This document shows positions 34,091-42,396 of a DNA stretch of 64,000 nt, one piece after another (position 1 is the first letter of the stretch; each line of letters starts with the position of its first letter). The stretch covers positions 1,426,001 to 1,490,000 of the forward strand of contig OZ240673.1 in the NCBI GenBank assembly GCA_965198755.1. Direction: 5' to 3'. The DNA is from BOG-908 sp963692875. GTDB lineage: Bacteria; Pseudomonadota; Alphaproteobacteria; Acetobacterales; Acetobacteraceae. The notes under the pieces were generated by a model. The model was not told where the DNA came from, did no database searches, and saw nothing but the letters and a program-made list of their open reading frames with translations. A program made the translations under genes and the position numbers.

Positions 34091-34540
34091 ATGGCCCCGT
34101 TCTGGAAGACCAAGACGCTCGAGGAGATGACACAATCCGAGTGGGAGTCCCTGTGTGACGGCTGCGGCCGCTGCTGCCTGCACAAGCTGCGCGACGAGGA
34201 CACCGGCGAGATCGCCTGGACCAACGTCGCCTGCCGGCTGCTGGACGGCACCAGCTGCCAGTGCAGCGACTACCCCCGCCGCCAGCGCCGGGTGCCGGAC
34301 TGCGTGCAGCTCACGCCGCAGTCGCTCGCCGACATCGACTGGCTGCCGCCCTCCTGTGCCTACCGGCGGGTGCGCGAGGGGCGCGGCCTGGCATGGTGGC
34401 ACTGGCTGGTGTCCGGCGACCGGCAGACGGTGCACGAGGCGGGGGTCTCGGTGCGTGGGCGTACCATCGACGAGCGTGTGGCCGGCAGCCTGGAGTGCCA
34501 CGTGACAAATTGGCCAGGACGGCGGCCGAGGAGAAAGTAA
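34091..34540 (+). CDS. YcgN/UPF0260 family cysteine-cluster protein
   Basis: 149 residues beginning MAPFWKTKTLEEMTQSEWESLC. The cysteine pattern CDGCGRCC, then C-x-L near DVACRLL-like sequence (NVACRLLDGTSCQCSDY), then DC, matches the zinc/iron-chelating UPF0260 family. The conserved LPPSCAYRRVREGR and WHWLVSGD blocks follow. Function is unknown, though metal binding is likely. Start is ATG 34091; the longer frame is repeat sequence. The stop TAA joins the next repeat (TAAGCAAGG). Confidence 0.93.
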   Translation: MAPFWKTKTLEEMTQSEWESLCDGCGRCCLHKLRDEDTGEIAWTNVACRLLDGTSCQCSDYPRRQRRVPDCVQLTPQSLADIDWLPPSCAYRRVREGRGLAWWHWLVSGDRQTVHEAGVSVRGRTIDERVAGSLECHVTNWPGRRPRRK

Positions 34541-34685
34541 GCAAGGCCTTCTTTTTCGAGAAAAAAAAGCAAAAAGCTTTTGTTACGGCTGTCGCGGACA
34601 GCTGAGACATCACGTCGCGTTACGGCACACCCGGCGGGACCAGAAATTTTTTTATTCTTTCTTAACAAATAGAACTGCTTGCTTC
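34541..34685. repeat. Nested-palindrome repeat, copy 17 (degenerate)
   Basis: The left arm CTTCTTTTTCGAGAAAAAAAAG has lost one stem base. The right arm (TTTTTTTATTCTTTCTTAACAAATAGAAC) is strongly decayed. The centre has GGCTGTCGCGGAC. Confidence 0.75.
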
Positions 34686-34796
34686 CTGCAAACGCATGTT
34701 GACCGCGACAAAATTTACGGTCTGTCAATAAACATCCTCGTCACGAAAGTCGTTGCTTTAGAGCATCATCTCGTTTATGAGCGAGGTGTGGTCATC

Positions 34797-35480
34797 GTGA
34801 ACGAAATTGCTACACGCCTTCGCCTGCCGCGCGCCGCCGGACGGGGCCGCTCGCGTCTGCTTCAGACACCTCGTCACCGGCCGGCGTGGTGGCCGAACCG
34901 CCGCGGCGTGGTCGCGATGGAGTTCGCGCTGGTGTCCGTCCCGTTCATCATGTTCACGCTGTTCGTCTGCGAGTTCACCTATGGCATGTTCACCCAGGAG
35001 CTGCTCGACGGCGCGCTGCACCGCGCCATCGACCAAATGCGGGGCGGCTACTCCGCCACGCCGCCGGCCAACGCGGCGGGCTTCATCACCTCGTTCCTGT
35101 GTCCGCAATTCTACGGTTTGCTCGAGTGCGATCCGACCCGGGTGTTCATCAACGTGACCCCGGTCGCGCAAGGTGGCGACTTCTACAGCGTTTTCCCATA
35201 CGGCGCGCTGCCGGTCAGCGGCAACACGCTCAACCTGTCCAACTTCCAGGGTGCGTCGGCCTACTGCACGCCGGCGCCAGAACAATTCTACGAGGTCAGC
35301 GCAATCTACATAGGCCCGACCTTCGTCGGCTACCTGCTGCCCAACATCCTGTCGGTGAAAACCGCGTCCGGCGGCGGGCTTCCGCCGGTGGTGCACGCAA
35401 CGTTGTCGACCGTCGGGTTTGCCGCAGAGAACTTTCCCCAGCAGAGCGGAGGTGCCGCAACGTGCTCCACCCCAAGCTAG
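34797..35480 (+). CDS. TadE-like pilus assembly/pseudopilin protein
   Basis: 227 residues. After a basic N-terminus, RRGVVAMEFALVSVPFIMFTLFVCEFTYG is the TadE signature: a short positive leader, a glutamate in the +5 position after the cleavage region, and one membrane helix. The rest is periplasmic, rich in aromatic and small residues. TadE-like minor pseudopilins support Tad/Flp pili. GTG 34797 is preferred because GCGAGG lies 11 bases upstream; GTG 34788 is too close. No tad ATPase or secretin gene is in the window. Confidence 0.8.
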   Translation: MNEIATRLRLPRAAGRGRSRLLQTPRHRPAWWPNRRGVVAMEFALVSVPFIMFTLFVCEFTYGMFTQELLDGALHRAIDQMRGGYSATPPANAAGFITSFLCPQFYGLLECDPTRVFINVTPVAQGGDFYSVFPYGALPVSGNTLNLSNFQGASAYCTPAPEQFYEVSAIYIGPTFVGYLLPNILSVKTASGGGLPPVVHATLSTVGFAAENFPQQSGGAATCSTPS

Positions 35481-36229
35481 CCGCCGCGGCGGCGCCCACC
35501 GGCTTGCGCGCCGCCCGCCAAGCCATCGCCACGATTGAGTTCGCGCTAATCGCTCCGGTCATGTTCATCCTGCTGTCGGGCGTCTACGATATCGCGCGCG
35601 TGCTGATCCTCTCGAGCGAGGTCAACGACGCCGCCAACACCATCGCCATCACCGCGTCCGGCGTCGCTGTCGCCAACGCCGACGGGACGGTGCAGATCAC
35701 CTACAGCCAGGCCCAGCAGGCGTTGTCGCTCGTCTACGCGGAGATGCCCTGGGTCCGGCTCGGGATCGAGCGCGGCGCGCGCAGCGCCACGCTGTCGGCG
35801 GTCTCCTACCAGGCGGTGAGCGGCGCGTGCACGGCGTCTGCCACCCAGAACTGCTACAACGCAGTACTGGGCTTCAGCCTGGCCTACGCCGACTCCGTGA
35901 AGGTCGCGAGCAACACGCCGGGCAACGCCACGTCGTTTTCCAACAGTGCCACCCGCGCCTGCAGCGCCAGCATCACCCAGATCGGGCCGACCGACACTTA
36001 CAAGACCGGCCAGACGGCGATGAACACGTTGCGGACCGACAACGTCACCGCGCCTGACGCCATCATGGTCGCCGACGTCAGCTACACCTACACGCCGATC
36101 TACCACTTCATCACCGGTGGGACCGTCGTGCTGCAACACACCGTGTTCTCGCCGCTGCGTACCGGCACCAGCGCCTATGTCGGCGGCACCAACGCCGCCG
36201 GCAATTGCAGCGGCAATCCAACGAGCTAA
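35462..36229 (+). CDS. TadE/TadG-like pilus assembly protein
   Basis: 255 residues from GTG 35462, ten bases after GGAGG, overlapping the previous gene by 19 bases. The N-terminus has RQAIATIEFALIAPVMFILLSGVYDIAR: again the TadE-type prepilin-like glutamate and single membrane helix. The remainder is a Ser/Thr/Ala-rich periplasmic domain with cysteine pairs (CTASATQNC). Second gene of a three-gene operon. Confidence 0.8.
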   Translation: MLHPKLAAAAAPTGLRAARQAIATIEFALIAPVMFILLSGVYDIARVLILSSEVNDAANTIAITASGVAVANADGTVQITYSQAQQALSLVYAEMPWVRLGIERGARSATLSAVSYQAVSGACTASATQNCYNAVLGFSLAYADSVKVASNTPGNATSFSNSATRACSASITQIGPTDTYKTGQTAMNTLRTDNVTAPDAIMVADVSYTYTPIYHFITGGTVVLQHTVFSPLRTGTSAYVGGTNAAGNCSGNPTS

Positions 36230-36250
36230 CCAAGTATCGAGGGGGCTAAC

Positions 36251-37888
36251 ATGCGCAAGAATGCAAGGCAGGGACGATCGTTTGCTGCAACCCGCCACGG
36301 TTCGGTCACCGTGATGTTCGCCGGCATGGCGATACCGCTGGTCATGGTGTGCGGCCTGGCGATGGACTACAGTTTTTATATTCAGACACAGTCGGTTCTC
36401 GACACGGCTGCCAACACCGCGGCACTGCACGCCGTGCGGGTGGCCTACCAGGCTTTCGAGACCGGGTCCTCCGCGTCCGCGGCGACGGTAGCCGGACAAC
36501 AGGCAGGCCAGCAATGGTTCGCCTCCCAGGCCGGCAACGTTCCGAACCTGAAGAGCGCCCTCAACATCACCGTCAGCCCGGTGAGCTATAACGCCAACAC
36601 CAGCACCTTCACCGACACCGTCAGCTACTCCGGCTTCGTGGCAACCCATGTCGGATCGATCCTGCAGGTGACGCAGCAATGGCCCATCGGCGGCACGTCG
36701 AGTGCCACGATCGCCGCGAGCTCCTACGTCGAAGTCATGATGCTGGTGGACAACTCCTCGTCCATGCTGATCGGCGCCACGCCTGCCGACATCATCAAGA
36801 TGGAGAACCTGACGATCTGTCCGCCGACCCTGACCGCGACCGCAGCCGCCCAAGGGCTGGCCGGCACCTACAGTTGGATCTACCCGAGCGGCATCGGTTA
36901 CGGCACCAACTCGAACGGCACACTGCAGACGGTTCCCACCAGCACAACCCAGGGCGCCTGCGACACCAACTTCACTGGCGGCGCAGCGCAGTGCCCTTCG
37001 CCGAAAAGCTACGCCAGCGTCAACGCCTACGGCTTCTGTCCGACTGGCACCGGCCTCCCGGACATCAACAAGCGGATCGACCCGTCCACCAAGCTGATCG
37101 CCAACATCCCCCAGGCGCCCTGCGGCTTTGCCTGCCACACCGGAGACGCCGTGAACGACTACTACACGCTGGCGCGCAAGGCGAGCTCGCCGCCCACGCT
37201 TCGTTTCGACGTGATCCAGTCGGCGATGTCCAACGTGATCACTGCCATCAAGAACAAGCCGAACGCGGCAAACCTCTACACCGTCGGCGTCTACGCCTTT
37301 AACTCGACGCTCACGCCGGTCCACCCCTCCAACTACACGGGTGTCGAAGCGGACAACAACTTCAACCAGGCCGCCACCGACGTGGCCAACCTTGCTTCGC
37401 CGGTGGTCGCAGACTCCCCCAACACTGACTTCATCGACGCGATCCAGACGGTGGCCGCCAACGTGACGCAGGCCGGCGACGGCAGCTCGCCCAATCCCGG
37501 CGGCACCGCCACCAGCCGGCGCAAGAACATCTTCATCATCACCGACGGCCTGGAAGACTACTCGCCAACCAACCGCACGATCGGTCCGATGACGACGCTG
37601 AACCCCGAACTCTACTGCTCGCAGATGAAGAACAAGGGCTTCAACGTCTACGTGCTCTACACGCCGTATTATCCGCTGCCGAACGAGTTCTACCTCAACA
37701 ACGGTCCGCGCGGCAGCGTCGAGCCGACCGTGCCGCCGGCGACCACCAACCCGATCATTGCGGCGCTGCAAGCCTGCGCCTCGACGCCTACGCAGTTCTA
37801 CCAGGCGGCTGACTCGACGAGCATCAACGCGGCGCTGGCGCAGATGCTGACCTCGGCTACGGCTAGCCCGGGGCGGATAACTTACTGA
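36251..37888 (+). CDS. TadG-like protein with von Willebrand factor A domain
   Basis: 545 residues, ATG 36251 after a GAGGGGG site. The N-terminal membrane segment (GSVTVMFAGMAIPLVMVCGLAMD) is followed by the Flp-type DTAANTAALHA helix. From about residue 160 a vWA fold begins with EVMMLVDNSSSML, a D-x-S-x-S metal-binding motif, and continues to IFIITDGLEDYSP. A cysteine-rich stretch (about 190-300) interrupts the vWA fold. TadG proteins sit in the periplasm near the Tad pilus; vWA-containing forms are common in alphaproteobacteria. Confidence 0.85.
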   Translation: MRKNARQGRSFAATRHGSVTVMFAGMAIPLVMVCGLAMDYSFYIQTQSVLDTAANTAALHAVRVAYQAFETGSSASAATVAGQQAGQQWFASQAGNVPNLKSALNITVSPVSYNANTSTFTDTVSYSGFVATHVGSILQVTQQWPIGGTSSATIAASSYVEVMMLVDNSSSMLIGATPADIIKMENLTICPPTLTATAAAQGLAGTYSWIYPSGIGYGTNSNGTLQTVPTSTTQGACDTNFTGGAAQCPSPKSYASVNAYGFCPTGTGLPDINKRIDPSTKLIANIPQAPCGFACHTGDAVNDYYTLARKASSPPTLRFDVIQSAMSNVITAIKNKPNAANLYTVGVYAFNSTLTPVHPSNYTGVEADNNFNQAATDVANLASPVVADSPNTDFIDAIQTVAANVTQAGDGSSPNPGGTATSRRKNIFIITDGLEDYSPTNRTIGPMTTLNPELYCSQMKNKGFNVYVLYTPYYPLPNEFYLNNGPRGSVEPTVPPATTNPIIAALQACASTPTQFYQAADSTSINAALAQMLTSATASPGRITY

Positions 37889-37894
37889 TGCGGG

Positions 37895-37982
37895 CGAGCA
37901 AGCCGCATTCTTCTGACAAACAGAAACTTTTGTCCCCTGAGCACACGCCGCCGGTGCGTCCGCGACAGCAATGACAAGAGGT
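37895..37982. repeat. Nested-palindrome repeat, copy 18 (degenerate remnant)
   Basis: GAGCAAGCCGCATTCTTCTGAC, then AACTTTTGTCCCCTGAGCACACGCC...GTCCGCGACAGC. The left hairpin is broken and the right arm is lost. Confidence 0.65.
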
Positions 37983-38277
37983 ATGCTTGGTGGATTCAAG
38001 TGACGGAGCAAACACCCTGCCTGGCGCTGTGTGACTGACTTGCCTGCGACGCGCGTTGGTCGTCTGTCTAGATGGCCTGTTCAAGGCAAAGCCCCTTCTG
38101 ACGGTGGCTCATGCGCGTCCTGAGCAGGCGATCTGGACAGCCAAGCTGGTGAGGTCGAAGGAAACCTCGCAGTGCGACCCTGGTGTGAGAGACGTTCGCT
38201 AGGAAACTTGAGTCCGCCCTTCTCCTCCTAAAAGAAGCGCTTGCTTGTAACGGTCAGTCGTTATGTCGACGCTGTCC
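37983..38277. other. Non-coding gap with decayed sequence
   Basis: About 295 bases without a supportable gene. AAGAAGCGCTTGCTTG at 38232-38247 looks like another decayed arm of the repeat family. Nothing else is recognisable. Confidence 0.4.
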
Positions 38278-38492
38278 TTATACCGACCGTCGTATGTTTT
38301 GACCGGTGACAAGCGAAGCAAGCGGTTCTTTTTTGAAAAAAAGAACCAAAAAACTTTTGTTTCCTTGCGCGCGCGTTGCAGAAACCTCCGCGACAGCATG
38401 ACCAAAAGTCTTTTGCTTCTTTTCTTCAGAAAAGAAGGCTTTGCCTTCCCTGCCCGACTTCGGAGAGTCAAATTCCAGGGCCGCTGGTATTA
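38278..38492. repeat. Nested-palindrome repeat, copy 19 with outer terminal inverted repeats
   Basis: The core (38315-38448) has a GGTTC-type left arm, GTTTCCTTGCGCGCGCGTTG...CTCCGCGACAGC centre and CTTC-type right arm. The outer ends are TTATACCGACCG (38278) and CGCTGGTATTAC (38482-38493), imperfect inverted copies of each other. The flanks match the unit at 22.04-22.25 kb in inverse orientation. Confidence 0.85.
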
Positions 38493-38589
38493 CTTCGCGC
38501 CCACGCCCTTGGCGGAACTGCTCACCCAGGCCGGATGTCCACTCCATCTGCGCACAATACATGCCGGAAGCGTCCGCAACCAGGTCGCC

Positions 38590-39018
38590 CCTACGCCCCA
38601 GCACTGCGTCGCCGAGCCGACGATGCGCAGGTTCGGCCAGATCTGTGGGCTATGCGGAGGATCTTGGCAAACACCTCTGCACCGCTCGCGTCCGGCACAG
38701 CCTGCGCAAACGGCAACGCCATCGCGGCAGAGGAGCGGGATAAGCCGGCATGGCAGTGCACCAGCAGGCTGTCCGCAGCGCCTAGACCGCGGCCGAACGC
38801 CAGCAAGCAATCCACGTCGGCGCGGACCGGCAACACCACGCCGGGCCATGGCTCGATTGCGTCGTTGAAACGCAGCTCCAGCTTGGCGTGCTCGGCAAAA
38901 CTGCCGAACGCACGGGCACCGGGCAGCCGAGGTGGAAAACCGAGAGCACGTGGTTGACGCGCGCCTGGCAATAGCCGGCAAGCTCGTCGATGCCGCAGAC
39001 GATAGTCTTGAAGGGGAT
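38590..39018 (-). pseudogene. Broken dual-specificity/tyrosine phosphatase-like gene
   Basis: Three minus-strand frames together spell one protein. PFKTIVCGIDELAGYCQARV is in the first frame. AFGSFAEHAKLELRFNDAIEP and the phosphatase loop HCHAGLSRSSAAMAL (C-x5-R) are in the second. WPNLRIVGSATQCWG is in the third. The frame changes fall near 38908-38918 and 38648-38655. The expected start codon reads ATC at 39018. With two shifts and no start the gene is very probably dead. Intact homologs are short alphaproteobacterial cysteine phosphatases. Confidence 0.75.
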
Positions 39019-39043
39019 CTGCGCGCGCCGATCAGGGAAGAAA

Positions 39044-39176
39044 GCAAGGACTTCTTTTTCGAGAAAAAGAAGCAAAAAGCTTTTGTCTCCGCTATCGCGA
39101 TTCTGTCCGGCGAGCGCGCGACAGCGGAGACAAAAGTTTTTTTGTTCTTTTTTTTAAAAAAAGAACCGCTTGCTTA
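39044..39176. repeat. Nested-palindrome repeat, copy 20 (complete, nearly perfect palindrome)
   Basis: CTTC-type left arm, centre GTCTCCGCTATCGCGA...CGCGCGACAGCGGAGAC, GTTC-type right arm. The right end supplies the DegP stop (TAAGCAAGCGG on the minus strand). Confidence 0.9.
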
Positions 39177-40721
39177 CTTTCTCGTGGCCGAAACCGGCAA
39201 CGGCACCCACCGCAGTCCATCCGAGCTCTGCACCAGCAGCAGCACCGATTTGCGGCTGTTGGTGCGCGCCTCCTCCACCTTCTTCTGCATGTCCGCCGGC
39301 GTGGAGACCGGGCTCTGCGCCACCTCCACCACCACGTCGCCCGGCTTCAGCCCGTGGTCGGCCGCGGTGCCGTCGCTGGCCACGTCGGTGATCACGATGC
39401 CCTTCTGCTGCGCGTCGATCTTGAACTTCTGCCGCGTCGCGTCCGTCAGCGGCGAGAGCTTCATGCCGAAACCGGAAAAGTCCACCGACGGGTTGGCCGG
39501 CGCCTTGTGCGGCGCCTCGCCGGCCGACTTGGCGGCCTGCTTCTGGTCATCCGGCATCTCGGCGACGACAACCTGCACTGTCATCTGCTTGCCGCCGCGC
39601 CAGACCTCCACCGGCACCCGGCTGTCGATCGGCGTCTCGGAGACCACCAGGGGCAGCGTGCGCATCTCGCGCAACTTCTGGCCGTTGAAGCTGAGGATCA
39701 CGTCGCCGTTCTGGATGTGGGCGTGGTCAGCCGGGCCGTCGTGGTTCACGCCGGCCACCAGCGCGCCTTGCGGCCCGCCCTCGGCCTGGTGCAGGCCCAG
39801 GCTCTCGGCGATGTCGGGCGTCACCTGCTGGATCCGCACGCCCAGCCAGCCGCGCCGCGGGCGGCCATACTGGCGGATTTGGTCCACCACGTTCTTCGCC
39901 TCATCGGACGGGATGGAGAAGCCGATGCCGACCGAACCGCCGGATTCGGAGAAGATGGCGGTGTTGATGCCCACCACGTCGCCGTTCATGTTGAACAGCG
40001 GGCCGCCGGAATTTCCCTTGTTGATGGACGCGTCGGTCTGGATGAAGTCGTCGTAGGGACCCTGCTGGATGTCGCGGCCGCGCGCGCTAACGATGCCGGC
40101 GGTCACCGTGCCGCCCAGGCCGAACGGGTTGCCGATCGCCAGCACCCAGTCGCCCACCCGGCTGTTATTGCTGTCACCGAAATGCACCGCCGGCAGGCTG
40201 TGGTCGGCGTGCACCTGCAGCACGGCAAGGTCCACCCGGTCGTCCTTGCCGATCAGCGTCGCCTTCAACGAGGTGTTGTCCTGCAGGGTGACGGTGATCT
40301 CGTCCGCACCGTCGATGACGTGGTTGTTGGTCACGATTATGCCGGACGGGTCGACGATGAAGCCCGAGCCTAGCGACTGCATGCGGCGCGGGTGGCCCTG
40401 CGGGGCACTGCCCTGGTCTTGGTCGGTCCCGTCGTCGCCCTGGTCGCCCTGATCGCCGCCGCCGCCGCCGCCGCCGCCATGGCCGTGACGGTTCATGAAG
40501 TCCTTGAAGAACTGCTCGAACGGCGAGCCTGGCGGGAATACCGGCATCTCCGGCCCCTTGTCGCTGCTGGCGGTCTGCACGTTTTGCGTCGAGCTGATAT
40601 TGACCACGGCGGGCAACAGCTGGGCGGCCAGGTCGGCAAATCCGTCGGGCGTGCCGCGGGCGGTGGCTGCGGCTGGGATGCTCAGGGCGGCAGCCAGGGC
40701 CAGGGCGGGTGGGAAGCGCAT
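39174..40721 (-). CDS. degP: Do/DegP-family periplasmic serine protease
   Basis: 515 residues. A signal peptide ends near TARG at 20-23. The trypsin-like domain has catalytic H134 (TNNHVID), D164 (DRVDLAVL) and S238 (KGNSGGPLF), followed by two PDZ domains (about 290-380 and 430-510). A Gly/Asp/Gln-rich loop at 79-107 replaces the LA loop. It degrades or refolds damaged envelope proteins. Start is ATG 40721; longer frames run into the divergent promoter. Proteins labelled MucD or HtrA are equivalent. Confidence 0.94.
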   Translation of the reverse strand: MRFPPALALAAALSIPAAATARGTPDGFADLAAQLLPAVVNISSTQNVQTASSDKGPEMPVFPPGSPFEQFFKDFMNRHGHGGGGGGGGDQGDQGDDGTDQDQGSAPQGHPRRMQSLGSGFIVDPSGIIVTNNHVIDGADEITVTLQDNTSLKATLIGKDDRVDLAVLQVHADHSLPAVHFGDSNNSRVGDWVLAIGNPFGLGGTVTAGIVSARGRDIQQGPYDDFIQTDASINKGNSGGPLFNMNGDVVGINTAIFSESGGSVGIGFSIPSDEAKNVVDQIRQYGRPRRGWLGVRIQQVTPDIAESLGLHQAEGGPQGALVAGVNHDGPADHAHIQNGDVILSFNGQKLREMRTLPLVVSETPIDSRVPVEVWRGGKQMTVQVVVAEMPDDQKQAAKSAGEAPHKAPANPSVDFSGFGMKLSPLTDATRQKFKIDAQQKGIVITDVASDGTAADHGLKPGDVVVEVAQSPVSTPADMQKKVEEARTNSRKSVLLLVQSSDGLRWVPLPVSATRK

Positions 40722-41004
40722 CGCGGCAGTATCCTTCTGGTCGGGCGAGTGTGATCCCGGCATGCTCGCGTGAGCAAGTGGCCCTTGCGGCCGGCAAGGG
40801 AAGTCCGCTTGCGGCGGCGGCGCACCCTGACCGCCGCACCAATACGGCGCCGACCCATCAGCAAGCTTGCAGCGGCCACCGCTTAGATGTATCGTAACCA
40901 TAACAAATTCGTCGCGGCAACCTCCAACCTCGCCGATGTGGCGTATGCGACTGTCCGTCGCTGCCGACACACAAGCGCGCTTCCCCTACCCTGAAAGACC
41001 AGCC
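40722..41004. promoter_or_regulatory. Divergent intergenic region between degP and the PEP-CTERM gene
   Basis: 282 bases without a repeat element. An AT-richer patch at 40885-40915 (GATGTATCGTAACCATAACAAATT) is the likeliest promoter zone. No operator or riboswitch is evident. Confidence 0.35.
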
Positions 41005-41814
41005 ATGCCGCATCATCGCCGCCCGCCCAACCTGCTCCCCGGCTGCGCCTACCTGGTCAGCCTGGCGCTGCCGGCGCTGGTGGCGCTGAGCGGTCCGGCT
41101 TCGGCCGACACCATCAACCTGGTAACCAACGGAACTTTCAGCTCGACGTCGCTGAGCGGCGCCGGCGGCTACCTCTGCGCCAACACAGGCGGCAGCACCT
41201 GCACCTCGGCGGTCGCCAACTGGTCGGCTACCTGCGCTACTGGCGGCTGCACCGGCACTAAAACGCCCTCCTCGGTGCTGTTTGCCGGCTCCAACGGGTC
41301 TGCCTGGAACAACGGCTCCGGCCTCTACTGGAGCGGCATCGGCAACGCGCCGCTGGGCGGCAACGTGATTGCGGTCGACGGCGACGCGCAATACACCTCC
41401 GTGCTGTCCCAGTCGGTGTCCGGGCTGAAGGTGGGCGAGACCTACCTTCTGCAGTTCTACCAGGCCGCCTCCCAGCAGACCGGGCTGAGCGGCAAGACCA
41501 CCGAGCAGTGGAGCGTCAGCCTCGGCGGCGGCACGTCGCAGATCTCGGCACTGCAGAACACCGCGAGCCAGAGTGCGAGCCCATGGACGACGGTGGCGAT
41601 GCGCTTCGTAGCCAACGCCACGTCGGAGACGCTGCAGTTCGTCGCCCTGGGCACACCAACCGGCGAGCCACCGGTGGTGCTGCTGAGCGACGTGTCGATG
41701 GTCGACATACCGGAGCCTGCAGGCTTGGCGGTGGTGGCTGTGGGGTTGCTGGGGTTCTTGAGGATGCGGCGTAAAGGTGGCGCGGTGATAGCGGCGGGTT
41801 TCGACGGGGAGTAG
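41005..41814 (+). CDS. Secreted protein with PEP-CTERM-type sorting signal
   Basis: 269 residues from ATG 41005. A signal peptide ends in GPASA, followed by a beta-rich extracytoplasmic domain starting TINLVTNGTFSS, the pattern of DUF642-like or carbohydrate-binding jelly-roll proteins. The C-terminus is IPEPAGLAVVAVGLLGFLR then MRRK: the PEP motif, one membrane helix and basic tail recognised by exosortase. It is likely to be released into or anchored in the extracellular matrix. No exosortase gene is in the window. Confidence 0.85.
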   Translation: MPHHRRPPNLLPGCAYLVSLALPALVALSGPASADTINLVTNGTFSSTSLSGAGGYLCANTGGSTCTSAVANWSATCATGGCTGTKTPSSVLFAGSNGSAWNNGSGLYWSGIGNAPLGGNVIAVDGDAQYTSVLSQSVSGLKVGETYLLQFYQAASQQTGLSGKTTEQWSVSLGGGTSQISALQNTASQSASPWTTVAMRFVANATSETLQFVALGTPTGEPPVVLLSDVSMVDIPEPAGLAVVAVGLLGFLRMRRKGGAVIAAGFDGE

Positions 41815-41925
41815 GAAGCAAGGCAAGCGGTTCTTTTTTGAAAAAAAGAAACAAAAGACTTTTGTTTCCTTGGTGTGCGCTGATGGAAACTCCGCGACAG
41901 CAAAACCGAAATGTTTTCCGCTGAA
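41815..41925. repeat. Nested-palindrome repeat, copy 21 (right arm decayed)
   Basis: GGTTC-type left arm with one mismatch, GTTTCCTTGGTGTGCGCTG...CTCCGCGACAGC centre. The right arm is reduced to AAATGTTTTCCGC. Confidence 0.8.
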
Positions 41926-42320
41926 CCTTCTAGAACAGGCGCAGTACTTGCCCACCTGCGGTCGTCGACGCTAGAGCATCATCCGATCAAACGGGATCGC
42001 GCGTCGGATACAGATGCTCGTCAAAGTAAAGAGCTCGGGTTTTTTTGGCCTGCCTATCCGGTTCAGCGAGGCCGGAAGACGCTCTGATCGACACAAAACT
42101 AAATGTTCATGAAAATTCAGTGCAATATCGTTACTGAGTGGCCAGTTTTGCCTGCCTTTCGGGATTAGGTCTCTTTCTGCAAGCAACCTGAAATTTCTAT
42201 CATTGGAGTGCTCGGCGCCCCCGGTGAGAAATTATCGGGTGGCTTTGCTCTCGCCCACTCGCATGACAGAACGTTCTGAACCGCGAGAAAAGACGCGAAT
42301 ATCCTCCGCTGCCACACCCT
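41926..42320. other. AT-richer non-coding gap
   Basis: About 395 bases with lower GC than the neighbours and no convincing gene. AGAGCATCATCCGATCAAACGG at 41972 resembles AGAGCATCATCTCGTTTATGAG at 34759 and a motif scattered in alphaproteobacterial intergenic DNA, so it may be a fragment of another repeat family. The 71-codon minus-strand frame at 41971-42186 has no recognisable content. Confidence 0.4.
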
Positions 42321-42395
42321 TGCGGGCGAGCGCGCGACAGCGGAAACAAAAGTTTTTTGGTTCTTTTTTTCAAAAAAGAACCGCTTGCTTGCTTA
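42321..42395. repeat. Nested-palindrome repeat, half copy 22 (right half only)
   Basis: GGGCGAGCGCGCGACAGCGG, AAACAAAAGTTTTTTG, a GGTTC/GAACC hairpin and GCTTGCTTGC. On the minus strand it begins two bases after the trpE stop. Confidence 0.88.
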
Positions 42396-42396
42396 C

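Noticed and set aside
35546..38011. An 821-codon minus-strand frame opposite the Tad-like operon.
   Set aside because: It has the His/Arg/Gly-rich composition of an antisense shadow in high-GC DNA, and the plus-strand genes carry clear family motifs.
37983..38277. A gene in the gap between the vWA gene and the TIR-type element.
   Set aside because: All frames are short and without recognisable content.
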